A stretch of DNA of 64,000 nucleotides from Aphrophora alni. Taxonomy: Eukaryota > Arthropoda > Insecta > Hemiptera > Aphrophoridae. Numbering within the stretch: the first letter of the stretch is position 1; every line of letters starts with the position of its first letter. The notes beneath the pieces are model-generated. The model was not told where the DNA came from. It was given only the letters and a program-made list of their open reading frames with translations, and ran no database searches. Below, one piece after another: positions 28,231-40,935 of the stretch. The DNA lies in the NCBI GenBank assembly GCA_963513935.1, contig OY740777.1, forward strand, positions 13,255,092-13,319,091. Direction: 5' to 3'. The translations under genes were made by a program, and so were the position numbers.

Positions 28231-28991
28231 TCGTATCCGAATTGTTATATAATCGTATCCGAATTGTTATATAATCGTATCCAAATTGTTATATAATCGT
28301 ATCCGAATTGTTATATACTCGTATCCGAATTGTTATATACTCGTATCCGAATTGTTATATAATCGTATCCGAATTGTTATATAATCGTATCCGAATTGTT
28401 ATATAATCGTATCCAAATTGTTATATAATCGTATCCGAATTGTTATATACTCGTATCCGAATTGTTATATACTCGTATCCGAATTGTTATATAATCGTAT
28501 CCGAATTGTTATATAATCGTATCCGAATTGTTATACAATCATATCCGAATTGTTATATAATCGTATCCCAATTGTTATATAATCATATCCGAATTGTTAT
28601 ATAATCGTATCCGAATTGTTATATAATCATATCCGAATTGTTATATAATCATATCCGTATTGTTATATAATCATATCCGAATTGTGATATAATCATATCC
28701 GAATTGTTATATAATCGTATCCGAATTGTTATATAATCGTATCCGAATTGTTATATAATCGTATCCGAATTGTTATATAATCGTATCCGAATTGTTATAT
28801 AATCGTATCCGAATTGTTATATAACCATATCCGTATTGTTATATAATCGTATCCGAATTGGTATACAATCGTATCCGAATTGTTATATAATCTTATCCGA
28901 ATTGTTATATAATCATATCCGAATTGTTATATAATCGTATCCGAATTGTTATATAATCATATCCGTATTGTTATATAATCGTATCCGAATT
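28231..28991 (+). repeat. 22-bp satellite array, 34 units plus a partial unit
   Basis: The unit begins TCGTATCCGAATTG and ends TTATATAA. Unit starts at 28231, 28693, 28869 and 28979 are exact multiples of 22 apart, so the array has no net indel. Variants are structured: units 3 and 9 carry ccaaatt and units 4, 5, 10 and 11 end in tatac, giving a six-unit (132-bp) higher-order repeat in the left part. The tcatatcc variant appears only from unit 15 on. The period is not a multiple of 3 and there is no coding frame. Confidence 0.97.
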
Positions 28992-31644
28992 TTGAAGATA
29001 ATAAATTAAAACATCTTATTAAACTCACTAAACTCATTAAATTAAATTGAATAACTTGTCAACTCCGTTCATGGTTTCAAAATGGATTAGTATATAAGTA
29101 TTTAACTACTCATATTTAGGCCTAATTAGATTTTGACACATTATTTAAGTATCGTTTAGGGTAACAAACAATTTGTATATCAAGTGCTAAAAATATTATT
29201 CTATATTCTACATGTATATGTGTTATAGAACTTTACACAGTAACAAGACATAACCAGGAAAGTTAACTGTTTTGTAATCATTCATAAATTGAGTCATTTC
29301 CCTCAGTGATTATTGTTTTCATGAATGACACGAACTAATTTCTTAGGTAAGTGTAACTATAAAAAGCTATGAAATCAAGATGTTTTGATTAAAGCCTACT
29401 TTAATTATGTGCTTATGAAACGGTCGTGAATTGAAAATAAAATCCAATCATTCAGTAAACAAGGTTATTTTTAAAGATTTGTACAGAAGTCGAGTATGCT
29501 ATTGGAATACGGTATGAATAGCATTATGATTAATGCAATTTTTTTACAAAACTTAAAAAAGTTCTAAAGATTTTAGTCAAATATTGAAAGAAATATTATC
29601 ATTTACGGTGTATTAAATTCAAGATTTACTAAATTTTATTTCAAACAACTTCATTTCTATCCCCAGCATTCATTTTTCTTTTTCTTTAATACAAACTTTG
29701 TTCAAATTAGGCGATAATGTCATGAATTGAATTCCCCAGGAGTATTTTGAATTGATAGAATCATAGTCACTCCCGAAAAAAAAAATCACATAACATTTAT
29801 TATTTTATTCACCTCTGATAGCTTATACAGTTGCCTACATAATTTAAAAGGGAATGGGAAGTTGAAGGTCACTATGTTACTCCTTGCTCCCATTTAAAAT
29901 GGCTGGTATTTAAAGTAGAGTAATGCACTACTATTTTTATGTTTAAGTTTTAAAAGAGTTTAATTTATGAAGGCGATAGTTAAATTAGAGAATAATCATT
30001 AACATTGTAAATTTTGCCAACAGAAACCCTGGTGAAGTTTGTGACCATAATAAAATAATATTTTTTGAGGGGAATTGTGAGGCACAAATGGAATTTTAGT
30101 AAAAATAATATAGTGATGATAAAAGCTGATTTTATTAAGTATTAGTACTGTAAGTCCAATTTGTGAGTTATAAGCTAATATAATCAATTATCGTATTAAA
30201 AGCCATTATTGTTAAAATCAGGGTTGCCATATTGTTTTATTTATTAAAGAGTTTGGCAGTATATAAAATATGACATATTTTCTTATTAAGTTTGGTTTCT
30301 ATCCGCCCCCCCCCCCGAATATTTATTGTATAAACTTAAGCAGAGCAAAAACTGCATTGTTATTGATTGTCTTTCAAAATCTAAGTATAAAGTAGATATA
30401 CATAACACCACCTCTTTTGGTTGCCATTTTCAATATATGACGATATAGGAGTGGCTTCTGATTTGTGAAGTTACTCTATTAGTTTTTTAACTTTGAAATG
30501 ATGTATAACTCTATGAGGATTAAAATTTTTAATTGTTTAGGGGGGGGGGTGGGAGGAAATTATCCTTTTGCTGATAATTACCTACTTTAGATTTATACAA
30601 TTTTCATACATTTTTTTTTTTTTTTTTTTGTGTACGAAATCGATTAAAATTGAAATTTTGAGGTATTTGGTGCACTTGTTATATCATTTTACCCAGAAGT
30701 GTCTAAATACTGTGATTATGCAAGATTAACAAAGTTATTTATTTTTGTTGGTAAGTAGGCCTACTGAATTTTTTTTTTAGATTGCAAAATATTTAAAGCC
30801 ATTCATAGTCTGAAAAACATCCCCCTTCACCAAAATGCATTGTTGAGTAAAGGCTTAGACATACAGAACAAAATGAATTGTACTGTTAATATAAATAAGA
30901 CTCTCTCCTTCTCTCTCCCTCTCATTTTCTATTAGTCAGAATTTACTACTAAATTACGTATTATGAATTTAAAAGTGTAAGTTGAAAGAATTGTATAAAT
31001 GAAGTGTAGCTTCCAAACAAACTAAAACTTCTTACAAATACCTCGAGCTCTTAATGAGAAAAGTTCGAACTGACAGACATCTCTAACGTGTCCCTTCGGT
31101 CGCCTTATCTCATTGCTTTACTCATGTCTGCTTTTGTCTTAAAATTCCTAAGTAGAAGCCACTACGATGTTTTGGTTACTCCATCAGATTACAGAGCTTC
31201 TCATTACGTATTCTTATAATGCTTTTATTAGTACGAGAAGAATGCAGAGTGGATGTGGGGGGGCAGAGGTTAGTAACCGTTTCCGAATTTTTAGAAAAGA
31301 TTTGGGCGTTTTCTTGTTTCTCGAGCAGAGAGATTCTAATCTTTATTACTGTTGCAAAGCACGTCATAGAAGGTTAGGCTTGTCACTGAATTTACAACGG
31401 TAAATAAACTTATAATTTTTCCAAAAAAAGTAATTTCCAAAATTGCAAATCTAAAATATAGTCAGTTTAAATAAATAAGAAGAATTTATAAAAAATTGTT
31501 AGTTAAGTTCATTTTTTGTGAAAACTTGTAACTTTTCGGCAAATAGGCTAAAGAATAAGTATAGTGTATATAAAATGTCGTGTCACACTTTAAGCGATGG
31601 TTATATGGGTCACAATAATGAAAAACGTTTATCAGTTATATTTT
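28992..31644. other. AT-rich noncoding stretch
   Basis: No recognisable gene. Contains a C-run near 30305, a G-run near 30541, a T-run near 30612-30629 and TAGGCCTA at 29117-29124 and 30756-30763. Frames at 31167-31403 (+) and 31176-31367 (-) overlap each other and match nothing known. Confidence 0.5.
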
Positions 31645-31760
31645 AAATATTGTAGCGCGTGTATCACTGAGAATGGCAATTTTGTCATTGAAACGCGTTT
31701 GATTAAGTAAACGTATTTTTTGTGAGATCTTGTGTTCGAGTTTTAGTGTATCTAATAGGC
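31645..31760 (+). repeat. hammerhead-bearing repeat, family H1, decayed copy
   Basis: Reads gtgtatcactgagaatggc, attttgtcattgaaacgcg, tttgattaag, then the conserved aaacgtattttttgtgagat and tgtgttcgag. Compared with the copies at 40330 and 63745, the hairpin CpGs are replaced by CpA/TpG and the core G is lost (CTGAGAA for CTGANGA). A decayed copy is the simplest reading. ATCA before and TGAT after the core are complementary, as expected of stem I. Confidence 0.5.
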
Positions 31761-32209
31761 TTAAATTAAGAATGAAAATTTTAATTCATAAATTATCTCT
31801 AAAACCATTAACTTAAAAGATGTAAAAGGCTGCCATTTTGAAACTTTATGAGATAAAGTTTTGATTCTTGGTATAGGCCTGCTGTTAAACCGTCGCAGAA
31901 AAGTTTTAAATTGATTTTAAGTGCTGTAGCCTATTTTCTCATTTATTTTTAAGTGTGTTGTATTTTATGTTTAATTATTCTTATTATTTACTTCTCTTGT
32001 TTTTGTGTGTGTTGTTATTCTGATATAGTAATGTTCTTATATTTTGCTTTTTTCGAATTATTATTGTTTCTTAAGTTTATCTTAAATACTGTGTTTCTCA
32101 CATTTTTATTGATTTTTTACTTTCGTTATTACTGTTTTTTATGTACACTATTCTCAAAATCACTTTGTTATATTTATTTATTTTAAAGATATTGTCCCGT
32201 TAATTTTGA
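31761..32209. other. T-rich noncoding stretch
   Basis: No gene seen. The 77-codon frame 31953-32186 is Phe/Leu/Cys-rich low complexity. The word gctgccattttgaaac occurs near 31829. Confidence 0.5.
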
Positions 32210-32590
32210 GTAGTTGTTTCACTTTTGTTATTGTATATGTTCATTATATTGTTTTCAATTTTATTATTGTATATTTTCATTATTTTGTTTTTTACTTCTA
32301 TTATTGTATATTTTCATTATTTTGTTTTCACTTTTATTATTATATATTTTCATTATTTTGTTTTCACTTTTATTATTGTATATTTTCATTATTTTGTTTT
32401 CACTTTTATTATTTATATTTTCATTATTTTGTTTTCACTTTTATTATTGTATATTTTCATTCTTTATTGTTTTTACTTTTATTATTGTATATGTTCATTA
32501 TTTTGTTTTTACTTTTATTATTATATATTTTCATTATATTGTTTTCACTTTTATCATTGTATATTTTCATTATTTTTTTCTTTTTGTATA
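32210..32590 (+). repeat. 36-bp T-rich tandem array, about ten units
   Basis: Units read acttttattattgtatattt then tcattattttgttttc. Most are 36 bp, with one of 35 and one of 38. Because 36 is a multiple of 3, all three plus-strand frames stay open (129, 128 and 148 codons), giving repetitive Phe/Tyr/Ile/Leu peptides. Openness in all three frames argues that composition and period, not selection, keep them open. A membrane-seeking repeat protein is not supported. Confidence 0.85.
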
Positions 32591-35500
32591 TCTAAAGTGA
32601 CGCTATTATTCCAGTCATTTTTTTATAGTAGAATTTATGGTTTTCTTGAGAGTATTATGTTAATGTTATGAAAGTGCCTCTACTACGCACAATAAAAGAC
32701 AATCTTTATCTCTTTAGTCATTACTATTGGATAAAGGTCAGTAGATCTATTCAAATTAATAGAACAATAATAATTGTACATTTTTCCTTTCGATCATTAT
32801 TGTCTGAAAAACAATTGAAGACGTCATAAAAGTGTTAATTTCTCAAAATTTATTCAATCAATTTCAATGAAACTGTAATGGAATATGAAGATTAAATTAC
32901 CTAAATATTTGCGACAAATTGGAAGTAGACCTCAATGAAAATGACGGTCCTTATAATTGAAAAAAGAAACTAAGCGAAAATTTGTTTGTTAAACTATTAA
33001 AAATAAATTTTATCCCAATATTATAAAACGTCCAAACGTGGCTCTAAACTGATTATTAAATTTCAACTTTACAGTAAGACACAGTATGTCTCCATCAAGT
33101 TTATATTTAATTAAATCAACAGACAAACTTTATTTTGGCCGTCGCAAGTGAAGCGTTACTAAACTTATAATATATAGAGCTCTCAGCTCAGAAAATCCCT
33201 TTTTACAGTGAAAATGTTTGTGTAGTCTGACGAAGGAGGGCAAGAGACTTAGGAATGTCATAACGATCGTTAGACCAATCACATGTCGAGGTTTGGCGGA
33301 ATCCAAGATGGCTGACCGTAACGATCCAAGCGCTCGTAGTGTGTTGTCTGCATACTACATTGAGTGGTATACATTCAATGCTCTTTGGTTGAGAGTTCAA
33401 ATGCTTTTTAAATGTTGTCTGTAGAAGATAATATTGTCTAGAATAAATTGTATAGTTTTTATAGGTTATGCGATTAAAATTTATTATGTTTTATTAAAAT
33501 TAAAATGTTTACGATAATAGTTTTTATTTAAGTTAAGTGTAAATATAACTGCAAAATAAAAATTGCAAAAATATTGTCTGTTCAATTTCTTAAAAGCTAT
33601 TGAGAATATATATATTTTTTAAATTGAACAAACTTTCTCACACAACCATTCGCAATCAAAGTAATAATTACCAAACAAAACTAACTTATACGGCAAAAAA
33701 TTCCAGGTCGATTGTTGTCAGTAAAAAAAAAAAAGTGAAAATGAACCATTAAAGCAGTTCCTACATTATTTAAAAACAAGGTATTCACTTGTGCCATGAA
33801 CTCGTCTTAAACCTAAATGTCATAAGATGAAATACATACACATTTTCATTCTTAATCGCAGTAGGAAAATTTTAGACTGGAAACATGCATTCATAGGGGT
33901 GTCCATTTTACCGGGTTAAGTCCCAGACAGACTTTCCGGGGATATTACAAGTCTATCTTGTGTACAAAGTTTAAGAGTATTTACTGAATAATTGTTTTTA
34001 TTTTTTGTCAAGATTAATGGGAGGTTTATTGTAGAGAAAATATTTATATTATTTAATAATTTTGGATTGTCACTTTATGAAAGTGTTTTTATATATATTT
34101 ATCCCCCACCGTGTTATCTGAATGTTTTTACATCTTCAGACAGAGACTGTCTGTAAATTTAAACTGTCACATTATGTTTAAATATATTTTAGTGGTAACC
34201 TGTGATTTTAATGTTTTAATTAAGTATGTAGACTTATTGTACAAATTGATTTGTTGTTTTGTTTGAATAACTAAATAAAAAGCCTATCATAAGTTAAATT
34301 GATGTATGTAACTATACTAATTTTAGTTTAGTTGTTTCTGTTTTAATGTGACCCTTGCTTTTATATACAGTAATTATTATGATTGTCAGAAGCAAGAGAA
34401 AATAAATGAAATAAAAATGATTTAAAAAGTTCGTCAATATTTTTTTACTTTTTTTTGTTAATAAGTTTTGAAAGATTATTTTATTATGCCTATACTTACG
34501 ATTTAATACATGGGTTTGGATTCGATTGAAATCGGCAGCGCCGATTTTGAGAAACTACGTCTTTTATAAAACTTAATGGGTGCGTGTTTTTCAACTAATA
34601 ACTTAGAAACAAAACCTTTTGGAGAAATGAAGACAAAAATTTTAATCTTTTAAAAAGTTCTTAATCGGGTGTTACTACAAAATTGAGACTATTTTGCCGT
34701 CAAAGGCAGAATTTTCAGTATTTGGAGGTAGATCTTTTGTTTTTACCGACTACTGAAAAATCAGTAGTGTTTTGAAGAGATCTTTTGTGTGTAACGGGGC
34801 TCACACAATTTGACCAAAATCGTTAGAACTTGATTTCATAAAATCGAAAATTAAACTTTACCATTTTTTAACGGTTTATTTTGAATTTTGATTAAAAACT
34901 AATGAATGTCATTTTCTGACGATTAATTTGTTTGGTATTTATTCGGTTTTGGGGATGACTGTGTGAGAAAAATTGTGCAATGTTTTTTTGTAATTATGTT
35001 GGCTTACATATCGGTTTGCGTTTATTGGAAAAACCCCCCTTCCCCAAATTGTATTATATTTCTAACTAACGTAGTGATGTCTAGTTTAAACTACACCAAT
35101 TGGTATTTCGTTTATTTGTTCGACAGAAACGGACAGTAACGTACCAACATATTAGCCTATCGTTATGAAATTTAGGAAAATTTTCTTTCCATGAAGAACA
35201 AACACGTTTTTGTAAAATGTATTTTTCGTTTTTAAAACTACTCTACTACTACAAACAGTAGGCTAATGTTTCTAGTAAGCCATGCACGCGGATGCTTCGT
35301 CTAGGAATAGGCCTACTGCTCGCATCTCAAAGTAGTAAATATAGGCCTAATGTTGTGAACAACAGATAACGAGAAATCGTACAAAAAGAGTAGGCTAAAT
35401 TGAAAAATTAAATTTAAACTTTTTTTCTAAAACTTTCCCGAGAGACGGTCCCTAAAAAATAAAATAAAAGGCTCAAGCGCTTGCTAAAACAGTTCAAGGT

Positions 35501-36939
35501 CAGTAGGCAAGTAGCGAAAGTTATTTTTATAAAGTCTTTAAAGCTACAGTTTAAATTATACAGACAGACACAGGCGTGAAATTATAAGGATCATCGGTTT
35601 TACCTAGGAACACTAATAAAAAGAAACCAATGAAAACCTAATTAATGGCTGTTGAATTGTTTGTCTCACGTTTCACAAAAATTGTTTTAAAACTTATAAG
35701 CTACGCATTTCTCATTTTGTGGTTAAATTAAGTTGTATTCATCATACAAAAAACTATAATATAAGATTTCACACTGTTATTTAATTTTAAATCCAAATAG
35801 GTTTTTCCCAAATTGGTAGGTCACGGCATATTCAAGTTAGAGAGAGGGACATATTGCCTGACACTTTAAATATTCATTTTCTCGTCACATAAACATACAT
35901 GTTTGTAGTCTGAATAACTTCCAGTTTATTTAATACCGCACACATGATATTTCCCAAAAAGAGGGGTTAGTTTTTCGAGCTTAACTATCACAAGAACATT
36001 TTTTGTATAACACTATATTTTCTCTCTTTGAGACAATACAAAGAATATAAATGCAAAACAGAAATATATAGGATTTATTGTCTGAATGAAAAACAAACAC
36101 AATATTTAGTAAATTCTACAATATTATTGAGTCTTGCCGACAATGGTTTCGCCAGCAACGACATTTACAAGGCAGCTTAACAAACACTAAGGAAGGAATT
36201 GTAAACTGACATATAATATTACAAAAAGAACAGTTACTTACCTAAGGGGGGGGAGGGAGTAGAAAGGAAATACGTGATCATAAGGAAGACAATGGTTTTA
36301 ACAAAGGTGAGTTTGACAAAAATTCTACCTGATTATTGAGTACCAGTCTTTACAAAATATTCTCCTAATCTCCAACATTTCTAATGAATTTAATTTCCTA
36401 CTTTTTGCATTGACGTGGAGTATCTCAAACTTAACATTATTGAAAAAAATCGGACACTAAATGAGTTTTTAAATGATTGGAAAAACTAGAGTCATTATGA
36501 CCCAACCGTCAACTTCTTTCGTGTTCACTTAACCTACATTTAAAACTACGGCCTGTTTGGCCTACATAAGCTGCATTACATATATTACATGTTAATTTAT
36601 AAACACCACTTTTTTGCATGTAGAATTTGTAGAAATTGTAGAATTGACTAAATATTGTGTTTGTTTTTCATTAAAATGGAGTTCTACCAAGTACCTTCGG
36701 TCAATAGTGTAAATCGTATTTATTGGCTTGTCTGTGTAGAGTGGTTGCGACAAGCGCATGAATACCGGCGGACCCTAAAAATTGAACGCCGTTTGTCATT
36801 TTGTCTGTATGTTGTTTATTTGTCAGTTACTGCTGAACGAGACTTTCATAGGTTGTAAAACTACATCGAACGACTTAGTCTTTTATTTAATTTTAATTCG
36901 TTAATGGCGGTCCCTCTATACTAGACACTTTCGAGGCAT
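32591..36939. other. AT-rich noncoding stretch with repeat relics
   Basis: No recognisable gene. Old dispersed motifs lie near 32838. TAGGCCTA is at 35308-35315 and 35342-35349, close to ggatgcttcgtctagga, which recurs near 48507. A small 8-bp stem (actactga/tcagtagt) lies near 34750. Frames at 33203-33424 (both strands) and 36655-36858 carry no known motif. Confidence 0.5.
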
Positions 36940-37205
<266 letters not shown>

Positions 37206-37904
37206 TTTTAAATAACTAAACCCTACAAAACAAACTCAAATCTTTTCCTTTTAAAATATTCCAAACACATCCCCCCCCTCCCAACTTGACAAAACCTGAC
37301 AAATGTTTAGAATGTCTATCGTCTTTCCACAAATAATGAAACCATTTGTAAAACATATAAAGTCTTCCCCCTCTCTCTCTCAACTCATGTTTAGTATGGA
37401 AAGTGTTAATTACAACGTTACAGACTTTAGGTGAGAAATATTGAAAGACAGGAAATGAGAGAGGGAGAAAAGTGTAGCTTACAACCAGCCTACCAGAGAG
37501 CGCTGTATGCGTGTGGTAGGGTCGTAAAGTGTAGACGAAGTGAAACTTTTGATCTAAACCATTTTAAAAGTTGGAGAGAATTCTTCGAAATACCTTTTTT
37601 AGGAATTACTGATAAATTATTATTGTAAGATATATTACGATAATATATAAATACAATTGAATTTATATATTTTTACAAAACGCTTTTATGACTCACTAAA
37701 ATATACTATATTTTAATCTTCAATAACATACTTCCTACTTTTTTTTGTATAGCTTATATGCTGAATAAAAAAAAGAAGAATATATCTATTTTGAAGACCT
37801 CTTAGACCAATCTGTCTGCCTGTCTACAGCCCGTGCCGTCCACAAAACCCCAAACAAGTGGACAGATTTTGTTCACATTTAGAAAGTAGGAATACCACGA
37901 AGGT
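37206..37904. other. noncoding stretch with an unrecognised 65-codon frame
   Basis: The frame 37431-37628 (+) has mixed composition (EGEKCSLQPAYQRALYACGR, then a FKSWREFFEIPFLG end) but matches no family I know. There is no promoter or splice evidence, so it is not called as a gene. Confidence 0.4.
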
Positions 37905-37985
37905 TTTCATGTGTAAGAAATGATGACGGTAACTTAGTTGAAACGTTGTATCTAACAAATAAAGTGGGTTTTTTTCTGAAAGATT
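37905..37985 (+). repeat. hammerhead-like repeat relic, separate subtype
   Basis: Reads tgatgacggtaacttagttg, directly followed by aaacgttgtatctaac and aaataaagtggg. TGATGA and GAAAC flank a weak aac/gtt pairing, but the leading C of CTGATGA is missing. Probably a decayed member of a second family. Confidence 0.3.
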
Positions 37986-38110
37986 GTGTTCCTTTCATTT
38001 CAAGAGTGAAGTCTCCACAAGAGTTACTCATTTTAAGCAGAATAAGAAACTTATATAAATATTTAAAACAAATAATTTAGTACTAGTATAAGATAGTAAT
38101 TGTGCCATTT
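37986..38110. other. AT-rich noncoding stretch
   Basis: Nothing recognised. Confidence 0.5.
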
Positions 38111-38120
38111 TTTCTTCTCT

Positions 38121-38210
<90 letters not shown>

Positions 38211-38228
38211 TCTCTCTCTCCCTCTCTC
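38111..38228 (+). repeat. (CT)n microsatellite, slightly interrupted
   Basis: CT run with a few TTC and CCC interruptions near both ends. The minus-strand Arg-Glu frame across it is an artefact. Confidence 0.95.
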
Positions 38229-39394
38229 GTCATTGCTACCGTATAACATCCACATTAAAAAAAAAACAATAAATTGTAAATGTTTTTAGGAAATGAAGCA
38301 TTTTTAATATTGATATTACGGTAGGCTAATTAGACCGAAATAGGCTACTAAACTTCACTTTTTTCCTTTCCCTTCACTTATTTCTTAAATTCAGCTCCAA
38401 AATACATAAAATAGTGTTTTCTATCATCCGAAATACATTCATTAGATAGTTATTGGGAGGGGGGGAGAATCCCTCAATTTTCACGTTACGAAAGGCCTAA
38501 TTTCTCAAAATTATTTAATGAAATTTTGAAAGGATGTGCAGATTAACGGACTGTACGTAAGTGCCAAATAAGAAGTAATAGAAAATTACGGTTTAAGTAT
38601 CATTGACAAAAAAGGAAAGAAGAAAGACTTGACTTCAACAAAATTTACACTTGTGATGATTTTGCGGCTCAAGAGAAGTAATCCTAATCTCTACTTATAA
38701 ATATTTTTGTAAACAAATTTAAAAATGTTAAATAAATGTAACTAACTTGTCTCTTATAAAGAAATATGCAGGGAAACTCACTTAAGAAAAAAAAATTATT
38801 TCTTTTTCAATGTTACATTTTACAATGATTTGTCTGGAGAGATGGTGAGGAAGTTTTTGAGAATTTTTTGTCGATTAAGCTTTTCTACTTTTTACGAATT
38901 ATCAATAACGGTGTTAACCAGTTAATTTAATTATGTTTTACAAACGTCTAAACAAGTCTAAATTTAATCTTTACAAAACTAAAACAAATCAAAATCTTCC
39001 AACGATATCAATGAAACCATTTTACTACAAACACCCTATAAAATATTACGTCAATAAAACAATTATCAAATCAAAGCAGATACTTATAAAGTTGCACTTT
39101 TACAACTTAAGTCAAGTAGCATGGCACGCAACCTACAGATAACAATCGGAACTACGACTTTTACATCCCCATTAAAATGTCTGTCATTGAGATGTTTATA
39201 TTAATGGCCGACAAATTGATTTATGATTTCAGTATAATGTTTATGACTTGGCAATAATTGTTTAGATACTGTCTGTAAGGAGTCGATAGAAATTTTATAC
39301 ATTTTAAAATGGAATATTAATTTAATAGATTAAGTGATTATATTTCGTAACATAAGTGTCCGGCGAAAGTTGAAATATTAATGTTTAGTTTTTA
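38229..39394. other. AT-rich noncoding stretch
   Basis: No gene seen. A copy of the old tttctcaaaa motif lies near 38508. The 69-codon frame at 38933-39142 is Lys/Asn/Tyr-rich and looks like chance. Confidence 0.5.
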
Positions 39395-39650
39395 GTGGAA
39401 ATATCAAAGGAACATCAGAGGGCTTGGAAGAGAACTGAAGGCAATGTACAGTCTAAAATGATGCTTAAAGCTTCTTCCAGACTCAATACAGAGGACACTT
39501 TAAAGCCGAACAAGTCAAATCTGCAGAAAATGGTTGAATTTTGTACGGAACACAGAATACGGTTTCATGTTACAAAACTTTTGTGTAGGAAATGTGGTAA
39601 AGTTGAGTTGACAGATTAGTACATAATATTTGACTGCCCAGCTGAGTCCT
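39395..39650 (+). pseudogene. non-LTR retrotransposon remnant: RNase H tail and zinc-finger end
   Basis: The frame 39395-39619 reads a W-containing start, VQSKMMLK (about 18-25), then LQKMVEFCTEHRIRFHVTKL (about 43-62) and CRKCG (64-68). After a TAG stop it continues in frame as YIIFDCPAES to 39649. This follows the C-terminal pattern of RNase H-bearing LINEs (Jockey/R1-like groups): RQSK, then LVG-LTGH-LR-HL-KL, CR-CG, ET-EH-L-CPAL. The Gly of TGH and the finger His are replaced (TEH, and Tyr for His), and the stop breaks the finger, so it is a decayed fragment. The rest of the element is not seen. Confidence 0.55.
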
Positions 39651-40329
39651 AAGAGTAGATAGAAGAGTAGGACAACATTCGTGGAATCTTATAGTTTCCC
39701 AAAAACCTGAGATTGAATATGAATGAAAAGACCTGTGAATGTGGGTACACAATAAACCGATCAAAATTTTTATATTTGTAAAACTGACCACTCTTCCACT
39801 TCCAATATGTTTTCTAAACTGAATTGTTCAATATGTGTTGATCTTGATTCCTAGGTAAACTCTACTCAAGATCATTTCCTTCCAGAAACAATTTTCCTTT
39901 ATGGTTTTGTGTACCTTCAAACTGTTTTTTTTTTTTTTTTAATTATATCCAATTCGAGCTTCCAATACATGTTTGACTACCTATTTGGCTAGTCTTCACA
40001 TCCTTCTAATTTTTTTATCATATCTTGTCATAAACTCCATGTACTCTCAGTTTCTCTTCTTTTCTTTGACCTTGTATTTCTATGATAACTTCATCCTTTA
40101 AGTTTAAATAAAAACTAAATTTAAAGATAATGGACTTTCTCAACTCATTCCTCTCTCAGTTTAAAATTGATCAAAGTATTCGTATTCTAGTATTACACAA
40201 AAAATAGAAGGTTCGATTAATAGCGAATCGTGGTTGCGCGACGGCAACTCTATATGCTGTCCACACCTCACTCTCAACACACCCACAATATACTGTTACA
40301 CTAATCTTTAATTTATAAATAAATATCTA
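39651..40329. other. AT-rich noncoding stretch
   Basis: The first 130 bp may continue the retrotransposon remnant in broken frames. Nothing else is recognised. A T-run of 18 lies near 39923-39940. Confidence 0.45.
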
Positions 40330-40455
40330 GCTTGACTTGTGAGATAACATTAGATAGAACAAAACGCGAAAACAAATTTTCACAAAAATTACGTTTATTA
40401 AATCAAACGCGTTTCAACGACAAAGTCGCCATCCTCAGAAGTGCATGAGCTACAA
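40330..40455 (-). repeat. hammerhead-bearing repeat, family H1
   Basis: On the minus strand it reads ctgaggatggcgac, ttt, gtcgttgaaacgcg, tttgatttaa, then aaacgtaatttttgtgaaaa and ttgttttcgcgttttg, tctatctaatgttatctc. It is collinear with the copies at 20830, 31645 and 63745. Confidence 0.6.
40404..40438 (-). ncRNA. candidate hammerhead-variant ribozyme motif, family H1
   Basis: Minus strand: CTGAGGA (40438-40432), one T, stem II GGCGAC/GTCGTT closed over TTT (four Watson-Crick and two G-T pairs), GAAA, then CGCG and TT. CTGANGA and GAAA are the invariant hammerhead core. The reduced, self-complementary CGCG in place of stem III is typical of variants tied to Penelope-like elements that work as dimers. 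The extra T after the core and the poor stem I (cactt against tgatt) are weaknesses. Activity is unproven. Confidence 0.4.
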
Positions 40456-40699
40456 TAACTTTGTACGTCTTTCCGTAAGTTTACATGTAAAACATACTTG
40501 GAATGGTCCAATAGGAAATAAACTATGCAAAAAGATTGCACACATTTTCTAACGACAGAATAAATAAAATAAAACTCCAAATTTACGGGGCTAGCTGACA
40601 CAACACCAAATCTAAAAATAGTCCGACTTTTTCTAAATTGGAGGTTTTAATAAAATTCACCGTAAATGTAGTTTCAACAATTTTCCTTTCTGTTTGTTT

Positions 40700-40935
40700 A
40701 AAGGTGTAAAACTTTTCGGTCATCATCACTTAAAAGAAAAAAAGAGTATAAAATAAAGACACTTGGCCCTAGTATTTTCTATTAGTGTCAGGGTCGGAAG
40801 AGGACAAGAGTTGGTCAAGAGAGACTGGATATGAGCGGTGATGATTAACCCAAGACTATGTGAAAGGTGTAGATCCAGTTAGGTCCTTTGGGATTGCCAC
40901 AATCCGAACTCACTATAATAACCCGTTGAGTGTCT
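40700..40935 (-). repeat. RepA dispersed repeat, copy 5
   Basis: Landmarks on the plus strand, in reverse order to the family: ttttcggtcatcatcac, gtcagggtcggaagagg, acaagagttggtcaagagag, gtgtagatccagttagg, gggattgcc and gaactcactataata. Copy 6 lies about 300 bp to the right in opposite orientation. Confidence 0.75.

Noticed and set aside
28231..28991. Regular 22-bp units as a CRISPR array
   Set aside because: Units are contiguous with no unique spacers, and the context is eukaryotic.
32206..32671. Three long plus-strand frames that look like hydrophobic membrane proteins
   Set aside because: All three frames are open at once because of a 36-bp T-rich tandem repeat. There is no start context, codon bias or conserved motif.
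34125..34150. catcttcag word read as a hammerhead-like core on the minus strand
   Set aside because: CTGAAGATG is present but no GAAA follows at hairpin distance and no stem II forms.
37431..37628. 65-codon frame with plausible protein-like composition
   Set aside because: Not similar to anything I know and without gene signals; length is within chance.
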